From assembly GCF_032716425.1 (NCBI RefSeq), contig NZ_CP090420.1, positions 372,001 through 436,000 of the forward strand: a stretch of DNA of 64,000 nt. The letters are read 5' to 3'. Positions 37,324 to 46,421 of this stretch are shown here, piece by piece. The translations under genes and the position numbers were made by a program. Under the pieces are notes generated by a model. That model saw only the letters and a list, made by a program, of their open reading frames with translations, had not been told where the DNA came from and searched no databases. Source of the DNA: Pseudoalteromonas sp. N1230-9. Lineage in GTDB: Bacteria > Pseudomonadota > Gammaproteobacteria > Enterobacterales > Alteromonadaceae. Positions within the stretch are counted from its first letter, which is position 1, and each line of letters starts with the position of its first letter.

Positions 37324-38733
37324 ATGTTTAACACAGCTGTATCGACAATCAATGGTCTTCTTTGGGGAGAAGGCCAAATTCTTATTTATATTCTTCTGTT
37401 TGCTGGGATCTGGTTTTCGGTAAGGCTAAAAGCAATCCAACTGGTTAAGTTTCGCCATATGTTTAGCTTGTTAAAGTCGAGTAGCAGCACAGATAAAAAC
37501 TCAATTAGCTCATTTCAAGCCTTATGTACAGGTCTTTCAGCCCGTGTCGGAACTGGTAACCTTGCAGGGGTTGCCGTTGCTATTTCGTTAGGGGGCAGTG
37601 GTGCAATATTTTGGATGTGGGTGATTGCCATTTTGGGCATGGCCACAGGCTTTGCCGAAAGCGTACTTGGGCAAGTCTATAAAGTCAGGGATGCCAACGG
37701 CGAGTTTAGAGGCGGGCCAGCTTATTATATTCAACAAGGATTAGGCAGCAGAACACTTGCAGTGTGTTTTGCCTTTTGCTTGTTCCTTGGTTATGGGTTT
37801 ACGTTTAGTGCCATGCAAACGAATACCATTACCGATGCCCTTAATTACGCATTTGAAATTCCAACACTCTATTCAGGTATTGTGATCACTATACTGGCAG
37901 GCTCTATTATTTTAGGTGGCTTTAAAGCTATTGCCCGCTTTGCTGAACGTATTGTGCCAGTAATGGGCATTTTATTTGTACTTGCTGCCATCATAATTAC
38001 TTTACTGAATATCGGCAAAGTGCCTGCGATGATTGAAGATATTTTACTTTCAGCCTTTGGCTTACAAGAGGCAGGCGCAGGGGCTATGGGCGCAGCAATT
38101 AAAAATGGTATTCAGCGAGGGCTTTATTCCAATGAAGCCGGAGCGGGTAGTGTACCCCATGCATCAGGGTGCGCATCGCCAGTACCTAATCATCCGGTCA
38201 CTCAAGGCTACATTCAAATGCTAGGCGTGTTTTTCGATACTATTGTGCTGTGTAGTTGTACTGCGGTGATTATTTTATTAGCTGATATTGATATTAGTGG
38301 CGAAATGGAAGGAATACGCTTAACTCAATCTGCAATGACAGCTCATATGGCCGCTGGTGGCATTTACTTTGTAGCAGCTGCTATTTGTTTATTTGCGTTT
38401 ACTTCTGTGGTTGCAAACTATGCCTATGCAGAAAGTAACCTTCATTTATTTAAACTAGATAATAAACTCGGCCGAGGTATTTATACCTGTTTATATTTAT
38501 CCATGATGATTTGGGGGGCATCGGCCACGATTAAACAAGTGTGGGATCTCGCAGACATTGCTTTAGGTTTAATGACAGTGGTGAACGTTATCGCTATCAT
38601 ACGCTTAACGCCAACCATCTTATCTGTGACAAAGGACTACCATAGTCAACGTGAAGCAGGGCAAGAACCCAGTTTTGATTCTGAAAAAGTACAGGTTCAA
38701 GGTCAAACAGAACAAGGGATTTGGCGAAAGTAA
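37324..38733 (+). CDS. Sodium:alanine/glycine symporter (AGCS family)
   Basis: A 469-residue membrane transporter with about 11 helices. Family signatures are clear: FQALCTGLSARVGTGNLAGV near the N-terminus, FRGGPAYYIQQGLG, and GLYSNEAGAGSVPHASG. It takes up small neutral amino acids with Na+. Flanked by two patatin-like genes on the same strand; it is only 28 bp from the second, suggesting cotranscription. Confidence 0.94.
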   Translation: MFNTAVSTINGLLWGEGQILIYILLFAGIWFSVRLKAIQLVKFRHMFSLLKSSSSTDKNSISSFQALCTGLSARVGTGNLAGVAVAISLGGSGAIFWMWVIAILGMATGFAESVLGQVYKVRDANGEFRGGPAYYIQQGLGSRTLAVCFAFCLFLGYGFTFSAMQTNTITDALNYAFEIPTLYSGIVITILAGSIILGGFKAIARFAERIVPVMGILFVLAAIIITLLNIGKVPAMIEDILLSAFGLQEAGAGAMGAAIKNGIQRGLYSNEAGAGSVPHASGCASPVPNHPVTQGYIQMLGVFFDTIVLCSCTAVIILLADIDISGEMEGIRLTQSAMTAHMAAGGIYFVAAAICLFAFTSVVANYAYAESNLHLFKLDNKLGRGIYTCLYLSMMIWGASATIKQVWDLADIALGLMTVVNVIAIIRLTPTILSVTKDYHSQREAGQEPSFDSEKVQVQGQTEQGIWRK

Positions 38734-38760
38734 TCTAAAACAATAACGAGAAAAGTAACC

Positions 38761-39810
38761 ATGATAGATATTTACGCAGGGCCAAGTGCTGCAAAAATAA
38801 TAAAAGAGCAAGGCCTGTCTGCTGATTTGTTTAATACCTTTTTAGGAGCAAGCGGCGGCCCCAAATGGTTTACATTATTTGGTTTGGATAAATATCTATT
38901 TGGTGAATTTTTTAAAGACCGTACCACGCCTCTAAACTTGTTAGGGTCAAGTGCAGGGGCATTTAGAGCTGCCTGTTTTGCACAAAACGACCCTGTTGCT
39001 GCAATATCTCGATTAGCAAAGTCATATTCTGAAACACGTTATTCATCGAATAAAGCAAAACCAGAAGAAATAACAACAAAAGCACGAGAGTTATTAAGCA
39101 CTGTTTTTGCTGAAAATGGTATTCAAGAAATCATTAACAACCCGATTTTTAAAGCCCACTTTATAGTTGCAAAATCGAATGGCTTTACAGCATCAGAAAA
39201 CAAAGTAATGCAGTTAATGGGGTTATCTAAAAGTTACTTAGCCAATAGAATGAATAGGCGTTTTCTGAGTAAGCAATATGAGCGTTATGTATTTCAGCCT
39301 GCAGATAGTCAGTTATCGTTTTCAGATAACAACATCTTCAATACCCATACTATTGAGCTTAGCGAAGATAATTTAGCCGATGCGTTACTTGCTTCAGGCT
39401 CTATTCCATTAGTCATGCAAGGCATTAAAAACATAACAGGAACACCGCCTGGTATGTACCGTGATGGCGGTATCATTGATTATCACTTTGACTTAACTAT
39501 TCATAATGACGGACTTATTTTATATCCGCATTTTAATAACAACCCTAAAGCAGGGTGGTTTGATAAAAGTTTAAAACGTGGTATTACCCCTAGGAACTAT
39601 GATAATGTGGTGATGATCACTCCATCAGCTGACTTTGTAGCTTCATTACCTTATGGCAAAATCCCTGATCGGAAAGACTTTACTGAGCTTGATGCCGATA
39701 CACGGATTAAATATTGGCAGCAAGTATTCAAAAAAACCGAACGACTGGCAGAGGCATTTGATGCGGTGTGTACTAAAACTCACACTCCGAAAATACACCT
39801 TATTAAATAA
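38761..39810 (+). CDS. Patatin-like protein
   Basis: A 349-residue patatin-family protein that differs from the first one. The oxyanion-type loop reads GASGGPKW (about 29-36), the elbow GSSAGAFR (Ser near 63) and the Asp motif DGGIIDYH (about 239). All catalytic elements are present, so it is probably an active lipid hydrolase. A KAHFIVAKSNGFT segment in the middle is not found in the upstream patatin. No signal peptide. Confidence 0.85.
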   Translation: MIDIYAGPSAAKIIKEQGLSADLFNTFLGASGGPKWFTLFGLDKYLFGEFFKDRTTPLNLLGSSAGAFRAACFAQNDPVAAISRLAKSYSETRYSSNKAKPEEITTKARELLSTVFAENGIQEIINNPIFKAHFIVAKSNGFTASENKVMQLMGLSKSYLANRMNRRFLSKQYERYVFQPADSQLSFSDNNIFNTHTIELSEDNLADALLASGSIPLVMQGIKNITGTPPGMYRDGGIIDYHFDLTIHNDGLILYPHFNNNPKAGWFDKSLKRGITPRNYDNVVMITPSADFVASLPYGKIPDRKDFTELDADTRIKYWQQVFKKTERLAEAFDAVCTKTHTPKIHLIK

Positions 39811-40159
39811 TTTGTCTTTGCCTTAACTACTTAAACTAATTAATCAAGATGTTAGTTTTGTTGTTTTACTGAGAAGTGCTTCGCAAAGCAGCTGTGATTT
39901 AACACCTTTTAGTTAAATCCTGAAGTTGTTTTGGAAGTGCGGGTACTTCATCGGCAACAAAGTCAAATCTATGGAATTGAATATCAGTTCAGGTAGCTTC
40001 AATAGCTGTATTTAAAAGCAAGTTAATAGCCTTGAATAACAATGATGTTAACCTTAAATAATATGTTTAAAATATGAATTAATGCTCAGAAGTAACAATA
40101 TTTGCAATTAATCTAGTTCAAAACCAACAAGGCTTAATTAAAAATATAAATTCAATCTT
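39811..40159. other. 349-bp gene-free stretch with a possible gene remnant
   Basis: AT-rich spacer between convergent genes. On the minus strand, about 39910-40000, a short reading frame without a start reads FDFVADEVPALPKQLQDLTK and then stops; it looks like the C-terminal end of a lost protein, which I cannot name. No convincing terminator, promoter or RNA was found. Confidence 0.35.
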
Positions 40160-43100
40160 CTAGAAATCTGCAGTTATAAAAAACTCGGTACTTTCACCTA
40201 TTTTTGATTGGCAACTAATCGTGCCTTTGAGTTTTTGAACTACAAGGTTATAAACAATATTCATCCCAAGGCCGCTTCCACCCGCCCCTCTTTTAGTGGT
40301 GTAAAAGGGCTCAAATACTTTACTTTGTACTTCCTCGCTCATGCCTTTGCCATTATCTCTATAATGAACGGTAAGCTTAGAGCTTTGAAGTTCTGCTGTT
40401 ATTGTTATCTGACCCTTTTGTCTATTTTCAAAGCCATGTATGAGTGAGTTTAGGATCAAATTTGTGAAAATATGCGCGATAACACCTGGATCAACCTTAA
40501 TCACTAAGTTTTCACTACAGTTAATCTGAATATTATGGCGGCCTTTTTTAAGAGCAGGGGATAAACTACTGACTAAATCGCTTAAATATTCTTTTAAGTT
40601 AATTTCACGTTGCTCATCGTTACTGGTATCTACAGCAACAAGTTTAAAGTTAGTAACAAGTTCGGCTGCTCTATTTAAGTTACGGTAAACGATAGTACCT
40701 GCTTCATTGATATTGTCGATGCATGAAACAAAGTCTTTTCGTGTTAGGGTTTGTGATTCAAATGCAGTGCGCAGTTTTTCAGCAAGCTCTAATAAGTTCG
40801 ACGATGCAGTTACACTAACACCTAATGGGGTGTTAAGCTCATGAGCTACACCGGCGACCAAACGACCTAATGAAGCCATTTTTTCTGATTCAACTAAATG
40901 GTTTTGCGTTTGTTTTAATTGTTTTAGCGATTCTTCTAAATCATTAGTTCGATCAACCACCTTTTCTTCCATTTGACTATAGAGTACAGAATTTTCGATA
41001 GATATCGCCATTTGCCCTATTAGCAAGTTGAGCATGTCTAAATGATTTTGGCCAAATGCATCACTAGTAAGTTCATTTTCTAAATAGACAATACTATTGA
41101 CCCGATTTTTGTAGATAAGGGGTAAGCACAAAATAGATTTTGGTTGATGTTTTTTAATGTAAGGATCATTAGCGAACACTGAATCAACAGACACATTACC
41201 AATTAACGCCATACTTTCGCTACGAATTACATAGCGGATAACACTGGCTGGAATATCAATTGATTTAGTATAAGGTACAGATTTAAATTGGTAATTTGGC
41301 TCATTTAAAATGCCAATATTTTCGACCCACCATTTTGAATTTTTCTTAAGTAACAAAGCAACTTTTGAGGCACCAGAAAACTCCATAACTATAGCAATTA
41401 ATTTATCCATTAACTTATTTATAACCATCTCTTCTGAAAGTACGTTAGCAGCTTGCATCATTGACTGAAGAGCAATTGAACCCGTTGACACTTCCATTGG
41501 TAAATTGGTCGGCGGCACAGACGTTTTATCGTTAGTTAATAGTGAGTTTTCTTTCTTTATATTAATCGATAAGTAATTATAAACTGAATGAGACCTTTGC
41601 TGGTGGAGTGCTGCATAATCGAGTTTGTTTTGACTGATAAGATAATTGGCGAATAACTCATTAGCTAATGCTTCAATTAGCCTGTAGTCGGCTGTTTTAG
41701 CAAGCTCGATTGCTTGATGATATAGAGCAAACACTTCATAGAAAGGTTGGTTATGCAAACTAGCCAATTCTGCCTCTATCAATTTTACCTTATGAAGGAA
41801 GTTATCTTCACAAGAGCAACTCCAAACTTTCAACCGTTCATACATGTGATAAAAGATGCCCTGATATTTAATGGAGTCTAGATAAGCTTCTGGTTTAGCA
41901 AGTAGAACTAAACAGGAATAAAAATAGGCTTCAGGTGTTTTAATTTGCCCGGGAACACCGATTGGGATGATATTTATCTGATCAATAACCGCAAGTGCCT
42001 CACAATATTGTCCCATCAAATAAAGAGCCCTCACTTTTGCATAGAAATACCACGCCTGTGTGATAGGGGAGTCTTCGGCACAAATAAGGTGTTCTTGTTC
42101 ATTGAAAATATCACAGTCAAAACTGTTGTTATTATCGCATTTCCCCATAAAATGCAGTAATGGCACATATGCACCTGGTATGAAAAAACTCTTAGTAGAT
42201 TCTTCATTCTTTTCCTTTAAAAAACTTAAATAGTTATCTGCCTCAGAAAAGATTTGATCGCAAGGTGCTCCTTCTATTATTAAATTTGAAATAATATTAA
42301 CTGCTGCATAGCTGGCGTAGGTCCAATCACCAGCTTGACAACTGAATTGATAGCTTTTTCGAAAACTTTTGGTAGAAAGTGAGAGATGATTACTCCAGTG
42401 ACAAATTGTTAAGCCATACATAAAGTAAACTTTGCCGCGCAATGCAAGATTAGAGTAATTGTCTGCAATTTTTAGTGCAACTTTGCCAAATTCATCTGCT
42501 TTATTAAATTCATTAAGTCTATTAACGCAAACGTAACCGTAAAGAATATATGCAAAAGCTGACTGCTCACATCTGCCATGTTCAAGGCAGAGCCTGCACA
42601 TTTTTACTGAAGCCCACTGCACAACATCTTCATCAGATAATAAATATGCAGTGATCCAAAGGCTGGTAAGTGTATCCAATAGAGCTAATACTTTTTCATC
42701 CTTTAAAGGGGTGGAATCAGAAAGGCTATCAATAGAACGGTGCGCAAGGTATGTATCTATGAGTGAAATCTCGTTCGCTATTTGGCTATCTAAGTCATCT
42801 AACTCAGAGGGGGGAGTTAAATTTAGTACTTTTAGAGCTAAATATTGTGTATTTAGGGCCTCTTGGTAGAGCCCTTGTTGATGATAATCATCCATTTTAA
42901 TCAGTAAAACTCGTGCATGATCTAAAGGTGTGTGCTTATATTTTAATAGCAATTCATAGAATTCATCGGACTCAGTATATTTGTTTAAAATACAATTTAC
43001 TTTGCATAACAAAAGTAAAGCTTCAAAGGTGACACTATAGTTAATTTTAAAATGCTCCAATCCTATTAAGTTTTTAGCATAACAAAGGTAACCGTGTGCG

Positions 43101-45400
43101 GAGTTATAAGCAGCCGAATCAAATGCCTTTTTTGCCGCTAAAAAGTTAATTTCAATTACTTGCTTTATTTCTAATGGGTTAGATAATAGTTCAATTGCTT
43201 TATTAAACTGATTGGCAAGTTCAAACAAGCTTTCTTCAAGTATGTTATTATTAAGTACATATTGATAAAGCAGCCTAGCGATACTAATATGAACTTGCTG
43301 CCGTTCATTATCAGGGATAAGTGAGTAGGCGGCTTGTTGTACGCGGTCATGCAAAAACTTTAATTGTACATTTTCATTAAAGGCAGCTTGTGAAGTAATA
43401 ACATTTGAAATAGGTTGAGGTGTTAATATTAGTTCTTTATCAATAGCAGGGATCAAGTTTTCAATTATCTGTTTTGCGGTGTATTGATTATCTGATAGTG
43501 CAACTAACAAATTTGTGTCGAAAGTATTACTAACACTCGCAGCATATTTTAGTAACTCACAAGCTTTGTTTGGTAGTTCGTTTATCTTTTTTGCCATAAA
43601 ATCAACAACATTATCCGTAATGTTTTCTGCTAAAATTGTGTTTTTATCCCAGTACCAATAATCTTGTTCAATATCATGGTATAGAAGTCCTTTTTCATAT
43701 AATTCCGTAATGAATTGTAAAACGAAAAAGGGGTTGCCTAATGTTTTTTTGAATATAATTTCACTCAAAGACCGACAATCTGCTTCAGGAATATTTATGG
43801 TGTCACTGATAAGCTTATTTATTACCGCTTTTGATAAGTTATTAAGGAAAGCGTGATTTATAGTTGTATTTTGTTTTTTGATGTCTGTTATAAATTTAGT
43901 AAAAACATGCTGTTCATCAACTTCGTTATCACGATATGCTTGGATTATTAATAAGTGGTGTAACTTAGAGTGGCTAAATAAAGATGCGATTAACTCTAGC
44001 GATGCTAAATCAGCCCATTGCATGTCATCTAAAAATAAAATAAAAGGGCGGTTTCTACTGCAAATTGCAGTAATAAAATTCAAAAATAAATTATGCAAAA
44101 TTGTCTTGTCGATATTTTTATTTTCTATGTTTCGTTTTTTTATATTTAGAATTAAATTTAAATCAGAGATTATGTTGCACAAATATATAGCATTTTCACC
44201 TAGATGCTCATTGATAATATCTTGCCAAATCATTAACTCATCGTTAGGCTCTGTTAATATGTATCGACAAAACTTATTTAATGCATCAGTAATAGCAAAG
44301 TAGGGGATATTCCGTTGATATTGGTCATACTTACCTGAACTAAAATATCCATATTCCCCTGTCATTGGTTTATAGACTTCTCTGACCAGTGCTGATTTAC
44401 CCACACCTGAATAGCCAGAGACTAAGAATATTTCACAACTTCCTGTAGCAACTCGTGCGAAGGATTGCATTAATTCATTAATTTCTTTCTCTCGGCCGTA
44501 TAGTTTTTGTGGAATACTAAATTGCTCTGTTGCTTTAAGATTTTTACTTGGAAGCTCAAAATTAGTTAGTGATGAATCTTCCTTAAAGCGATTATTAATC
44601 AGCTCTAAATCTTTAGTTAAGCCCCAAGCAGATTGATAACGATCTTCCGCATTTTTTTTAAGGAGATAGGTAATAACACCAGCAAGAACTTTTGGAATAT
44701 TAGGCTTTACTTTATTAACTGCAGTTACTTTTTTTGCGATATGGCAATGTACGAGAGCAAGTTGATCTTGTTCATTGAAAGGAGGCTGACCAGTTAACAT
44801 TTCATAGAAACTGGCACCTAAAGAATAGAGATCAGTTCGGCAATCTATTTTACGATTAATGCGTCCGGTTTGTTCAGGTGATAAATAAGCTAATGTACCT
44901 TCTAAAACTGCTGGGCTGATTAATCTTTGTGAAGATCTACTCATTGAGGTCGCAATATGTAAACCAAATAACTTGAAGCTAAACAGATCATCACTAATTA
45001 GAATATGACTAGGGCTAATATCTTTATGGATTATTTTTTTAGAGTGTAGGTAACTGATAGTTTCTGAAAGCTTAACTGCAAGGGGCAAAAAATCTCTTAC
45101 TTCAAGTGGGTTCTTATGTATACGCTCTGAAAGAAGTTTTGCAGGGAAATACTCAAAAACAATTGCTGTGCATTCATCTTCGTTGATGAAACTAATTGGT
45201 TTTAAAATATTGGGATGGTTTAGTTTTTCTAAAAAAGCATGCTCTAATACAAGTTTGTTTATTGTATCGTTGTTTCTGTTTGCCTCTTTTAATGATTTAA
45301 TTATTACTAAGTCACCATTTTTTTGTGACTTAGCGCTGTGTAATAAAAAGTAGCTACCGCTGTTGATATAATCAACCAAACTATATCCAGGAACTGGCAA
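40160..45400 (-). CDS. Giant hybrid protein: degenerate Ser/Thr kinase - AAA ATPase - GAF - histidine kinase
   Basis: 1746 residues. N-terminal protein-kinase-like domain (1-275), AAA ATPase of the MalT-like/AAA_16 type (about 300-560; Walker A GYSGVGKS at 329-336, Walker B FILFLDD at 453-459), helical repeats (about 600-1270), GAF domain (about 1360-1490), coiled coil, and a histidine kinase with AHELNTPLG (His near 1520), NLILNSLIHGF, DNGKGM and GSGLGMN. The architecture is known from cyanobacteria and marine bacteria. The kinase domain retains Lys35 and Asp127 but has His132 in place of the metal-binding Asn and Leu144 in place of the DFG Asp, so it may be a pseudokinase. No membrane helix; no response regulator adjacent. 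Confidence 0.93.
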   Translation of the reverse strand: MPVPGYSLVDYINSGSYFLLHSAKSQKNGDLVIIKSLKEANRNNDTINKLVLEHAFLEKLNHPNILKPISFINEDECTAIVFEYFPAKLLSERIHKNPLEVRDFLPLAVKLSETISYLHSKKIIHKDISPSHILISDDLFSFKLFGLHIATSMSRSSQRLISPAVLEGTLAYLSPEQTGRINRKIDCRTDLYSLGASFYEMLTGQPPFNEQDQLALVHCHIAKKVTAVNKVKPNIPKVLAGVITYLLKKNAEDRYQSAWGLTKDLELINNRFKEDSSLTNFELPSKNLKATEQFSIPQKLYGREKEINELMQSFARVATGSCEIFLVSGYSGVGKSALVREVYKPMTGEYGYFSSGKYDQYQRNIPYFAITDALNKFCRYILTEPNDELMIWQDIINEHLGENAIYLCNIISDLNLILNIKKRNIENKNIDKTILHNLFLNFITAICSRNRPFILFLDDMQWADLASLELIASLFSHSKLHHLLIIQAYRDNEVDEQHVFTKFITDIKKQNTTINHAFLNNLSKAVINKLISDTINIPEADCRSLSEIIFKKTLGNPFFVLQFITELYEKGLLYHDIEQDYWYWDKNTILAENITDNVVDFMAKKINELPNKACELLKYAASVSNTFDTNLLVALSDNQYTAKQIIENLIPAIDKELILTPQPISNVITSQAAFNENVQLKFLHDRVQQAAYSLIPDNERQQVHISIARLLYQYVLNNNILEESLFELANQFNKAIELLSNPLEIKQVIEINFLAAKKAFDSAAYNSAHGYLCYAKNLIGLEHFKINYSVTFEALLLLCKVNCILNKYTESDEFYELLLKYKHTPLDHARVLLIKMDDYHQQGLYQEALNTQYLALKVLNLTPPSELDDLDSQIANEISLIDTYLAHRSIDSLSDSTPLKDEKVLALLDTLTSLWITAYLLSDEDVVQWASVKMCRLCLEHGRCEQSAFAYILYGYVCVNRLNEFNKADEFGKVALKIADNYSNLALRGKVYFMYGLTICHWSNHLSLSTKSFRKSYQFSCQAGDWTYASYAAVNIISNLIIEGAPCDQIFSEADNYLSFLKEKNEESTKSFFIPGAYVPLLHFMGKCDNNNSFDCDIFNEQEHLICAEDSPITQAWYFYAKVRALYLMGQYCEALAVIDQINIIPIGVPGQIKTPEAYFYSCLVLLAKPEAYLDSIKYQGIFYHMYERLKVWSCSCEDNFLHKVKLIEAELASLHNQPFYEVFALYHQAIELAKTADYRLIEALANELFANYLISQNKLDYAALHQQRSHSVYNYLSINIKKENSLLTNDKTSVPPTNLPMEVSTGSIALQSMMQAANVLSEEMVINKLMDKLIAIVMEFSGASKVALLLKKNSKWWVENIGILNEPNYQFKSVPYTKSIDIPASVIRYVIRSESMALIGNVSVDSVFANDPYIKKHQPKSILCLPLIYKNRVNSIVYLENELTSDAFGQNHLDMLNLLIGQMAISIENSVLYSQMEEKVVDRTNDLEESLKQLKQTQNHLVESEKMASLGRLVAGVAHELNTPLGVSVTASSNLLELAEKLRTAFESQTLTRKDFVSCIDNINEAGTIVYRNLNRAAELVTNFKLVAVDTSNDEQREINLKEYLSDLVSSLSPALKKGRHNIQINCSENLVIKVDPGVIAHIFTNLILNSLIHGFENRQKGQITITAELQSSKLTVHYRDNGKGMSEEVQSKVFEPFYTTKRGAGGSGLGMNIVYNLVVQKLKGTISCQSKIGESTEFFITADF

Positions 45401-45665
45401 GATAATTCCTTACTAAAAATTAGCTAATACTAATTTAGTATAGTCAATGCTTGTTAATCTTCCATTAATCTAATAAATAAAATAATTAATTAAATCAATG
45501 GTATAGCTTTTTGTTAGTGTTTACCTAAGTTGTATATTTAAATTTTAAAGCCTGATAACCATAACAAAATTATTTTGAAGGATAAAAGATAGCTAGCTTG
45601 AGGTTTGTACTGTTAATAAACTAATATCCCATAAATTACGTTATGTTAAATTTAGTTAAATAATT

Positions 45666-45701
45666 AAAAGTGGGAGTTAGGTTGCTAACTAGCCCACTTT
45701 T
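45666..45701 (-). terminator. Terminator of the SYLF lipoprotein gene
   Basis: AAAAGTGGG/CCCACTTTT with an inner AGTTAG/CTAACT stem; the minus-strand transcript continues with TTTTAATTATTT. The remaining 265 bp up to the hybrid kinase start is AT-rich and contains nothing else that I could identify. Confidence 0.72.
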
Positions 45702-45719
45702 AGAAGGGTTTTAAATAAC

Positions 45720-46283
45720 TTAATTTAGCTCAGAATCTACCCAAAATTTAGTGCCTTTAAGTACTGCTTGTAACGCAAGACCATTTTCGGTTAAAGAATA
45801 AACTGTTACTTGGTCGGCAATTGCTTCGGCAACTAAAGCGCCACCATTATTTTCATATTTAGCAGCTGCATCTGCGTTACCACCGAATGCCCAACCGTGT
45901 TCAATAAAGCGATTTACAGCGGCTTGGTTATGAAAAACCATAACGACATTAAAGTCTTTAACGCCTAGACCTAAGCCTAAACCAGCTTCACCCATATTCA
46001 TGTAAGTTGATTTACCTGTTAGGTTATTTTTAACTACACCATAGCCACCACCAAAGCTAGCTAAAACAACATTTACGTTGGCATTATCAAAAACTGCATA
46101 ACCTGCTGAGTTAGCAATTTGCTGTTTTACATCGGGTTTTTGTGCGTAAAGCTCACTTAGTGTATTATTTTTCATGCTTTGTACTAAAGCACGTTTTTCA
46201 TCGGGAGAAGCGCTTCCTGTAGTAGCACAACCAGTTAGGATGGCTGTAACTAAAATTAAACTTATAGTAAAAAACTTTTTCAT
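45720..46283 (-). CDS. SYLF/YSC84-domain lipoprotein
   Basis: A 187-residue lipoprotein (lipobox LTGC at 16-19). The SYLF domain is readable: KQQIANSAGYAVFDNANVNV, then GGGYGVVKN, GEAGLGLGLGVKDFNVVMVF and a C-terminal strand region VYSLTENGLALQAVLKGTKF. SYLF domains bind lipids; bacterial members are mostly uncharacterised envelope lipoproteins. Stand-alone gene with its own terminator. Confidence 0.9.
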   Translation of the reverse strand: MKKFFTISLILVTAILTGCATTGSASPDEKRALVQSMKNNTLSELYAQKPDVKQQIANSAGYAVFDNANVNVVLASFGGGYGVVKNNLTGKSTYMNMGEAGLGLGLGVKDFNVVMVFHNQAAVNRFIEHGWAFGGNADAAAKYENNGGALVAEAIADQVTVYSLTENGLALQAVLKGTKFWVDSELN

Positions 46284-46347
46284 ACATATTCCTCGAATAT
46301 TTGTATGGCAATGGTTATGATAAATATAGACTAAAAAGATAATATTT

Positions 46348-46377
46348 AAAGTCCAATACTAGACAGTATCGGACTTT
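46348..46377. repeat. Near-perfect 13-bp inverted repeat upstream of a tyrosine recombinase
   Basis: AAAGTCCAATACT-AGAC-AGTATCGGACTTT, 12 of 13 arm positions paired, 44 bp before the recombinase ATG. Arm length resembles recombinase binding arms; it could also be a terminator or operator hairpin. Confidence 0.5.
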
Positions 46378-46421
46378 GTGTTAGTCTTATAACTTGTTAT
46401 TTTACAAGATATTTAATCATT

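Noticed and set aside
43878..44303. Reading frames opposite the giant hybrid kinase and opposite other large genes
   Set aside because: They are low-complexity antisense shadows without ribosome sites or motifs.
46348..46377. Inverted repeat as a simple terminator
   Set aside because: It lies between divergent genes, where no transcript needs to end, and has no T tract. Kept as a possible protein-binding or recombination site.
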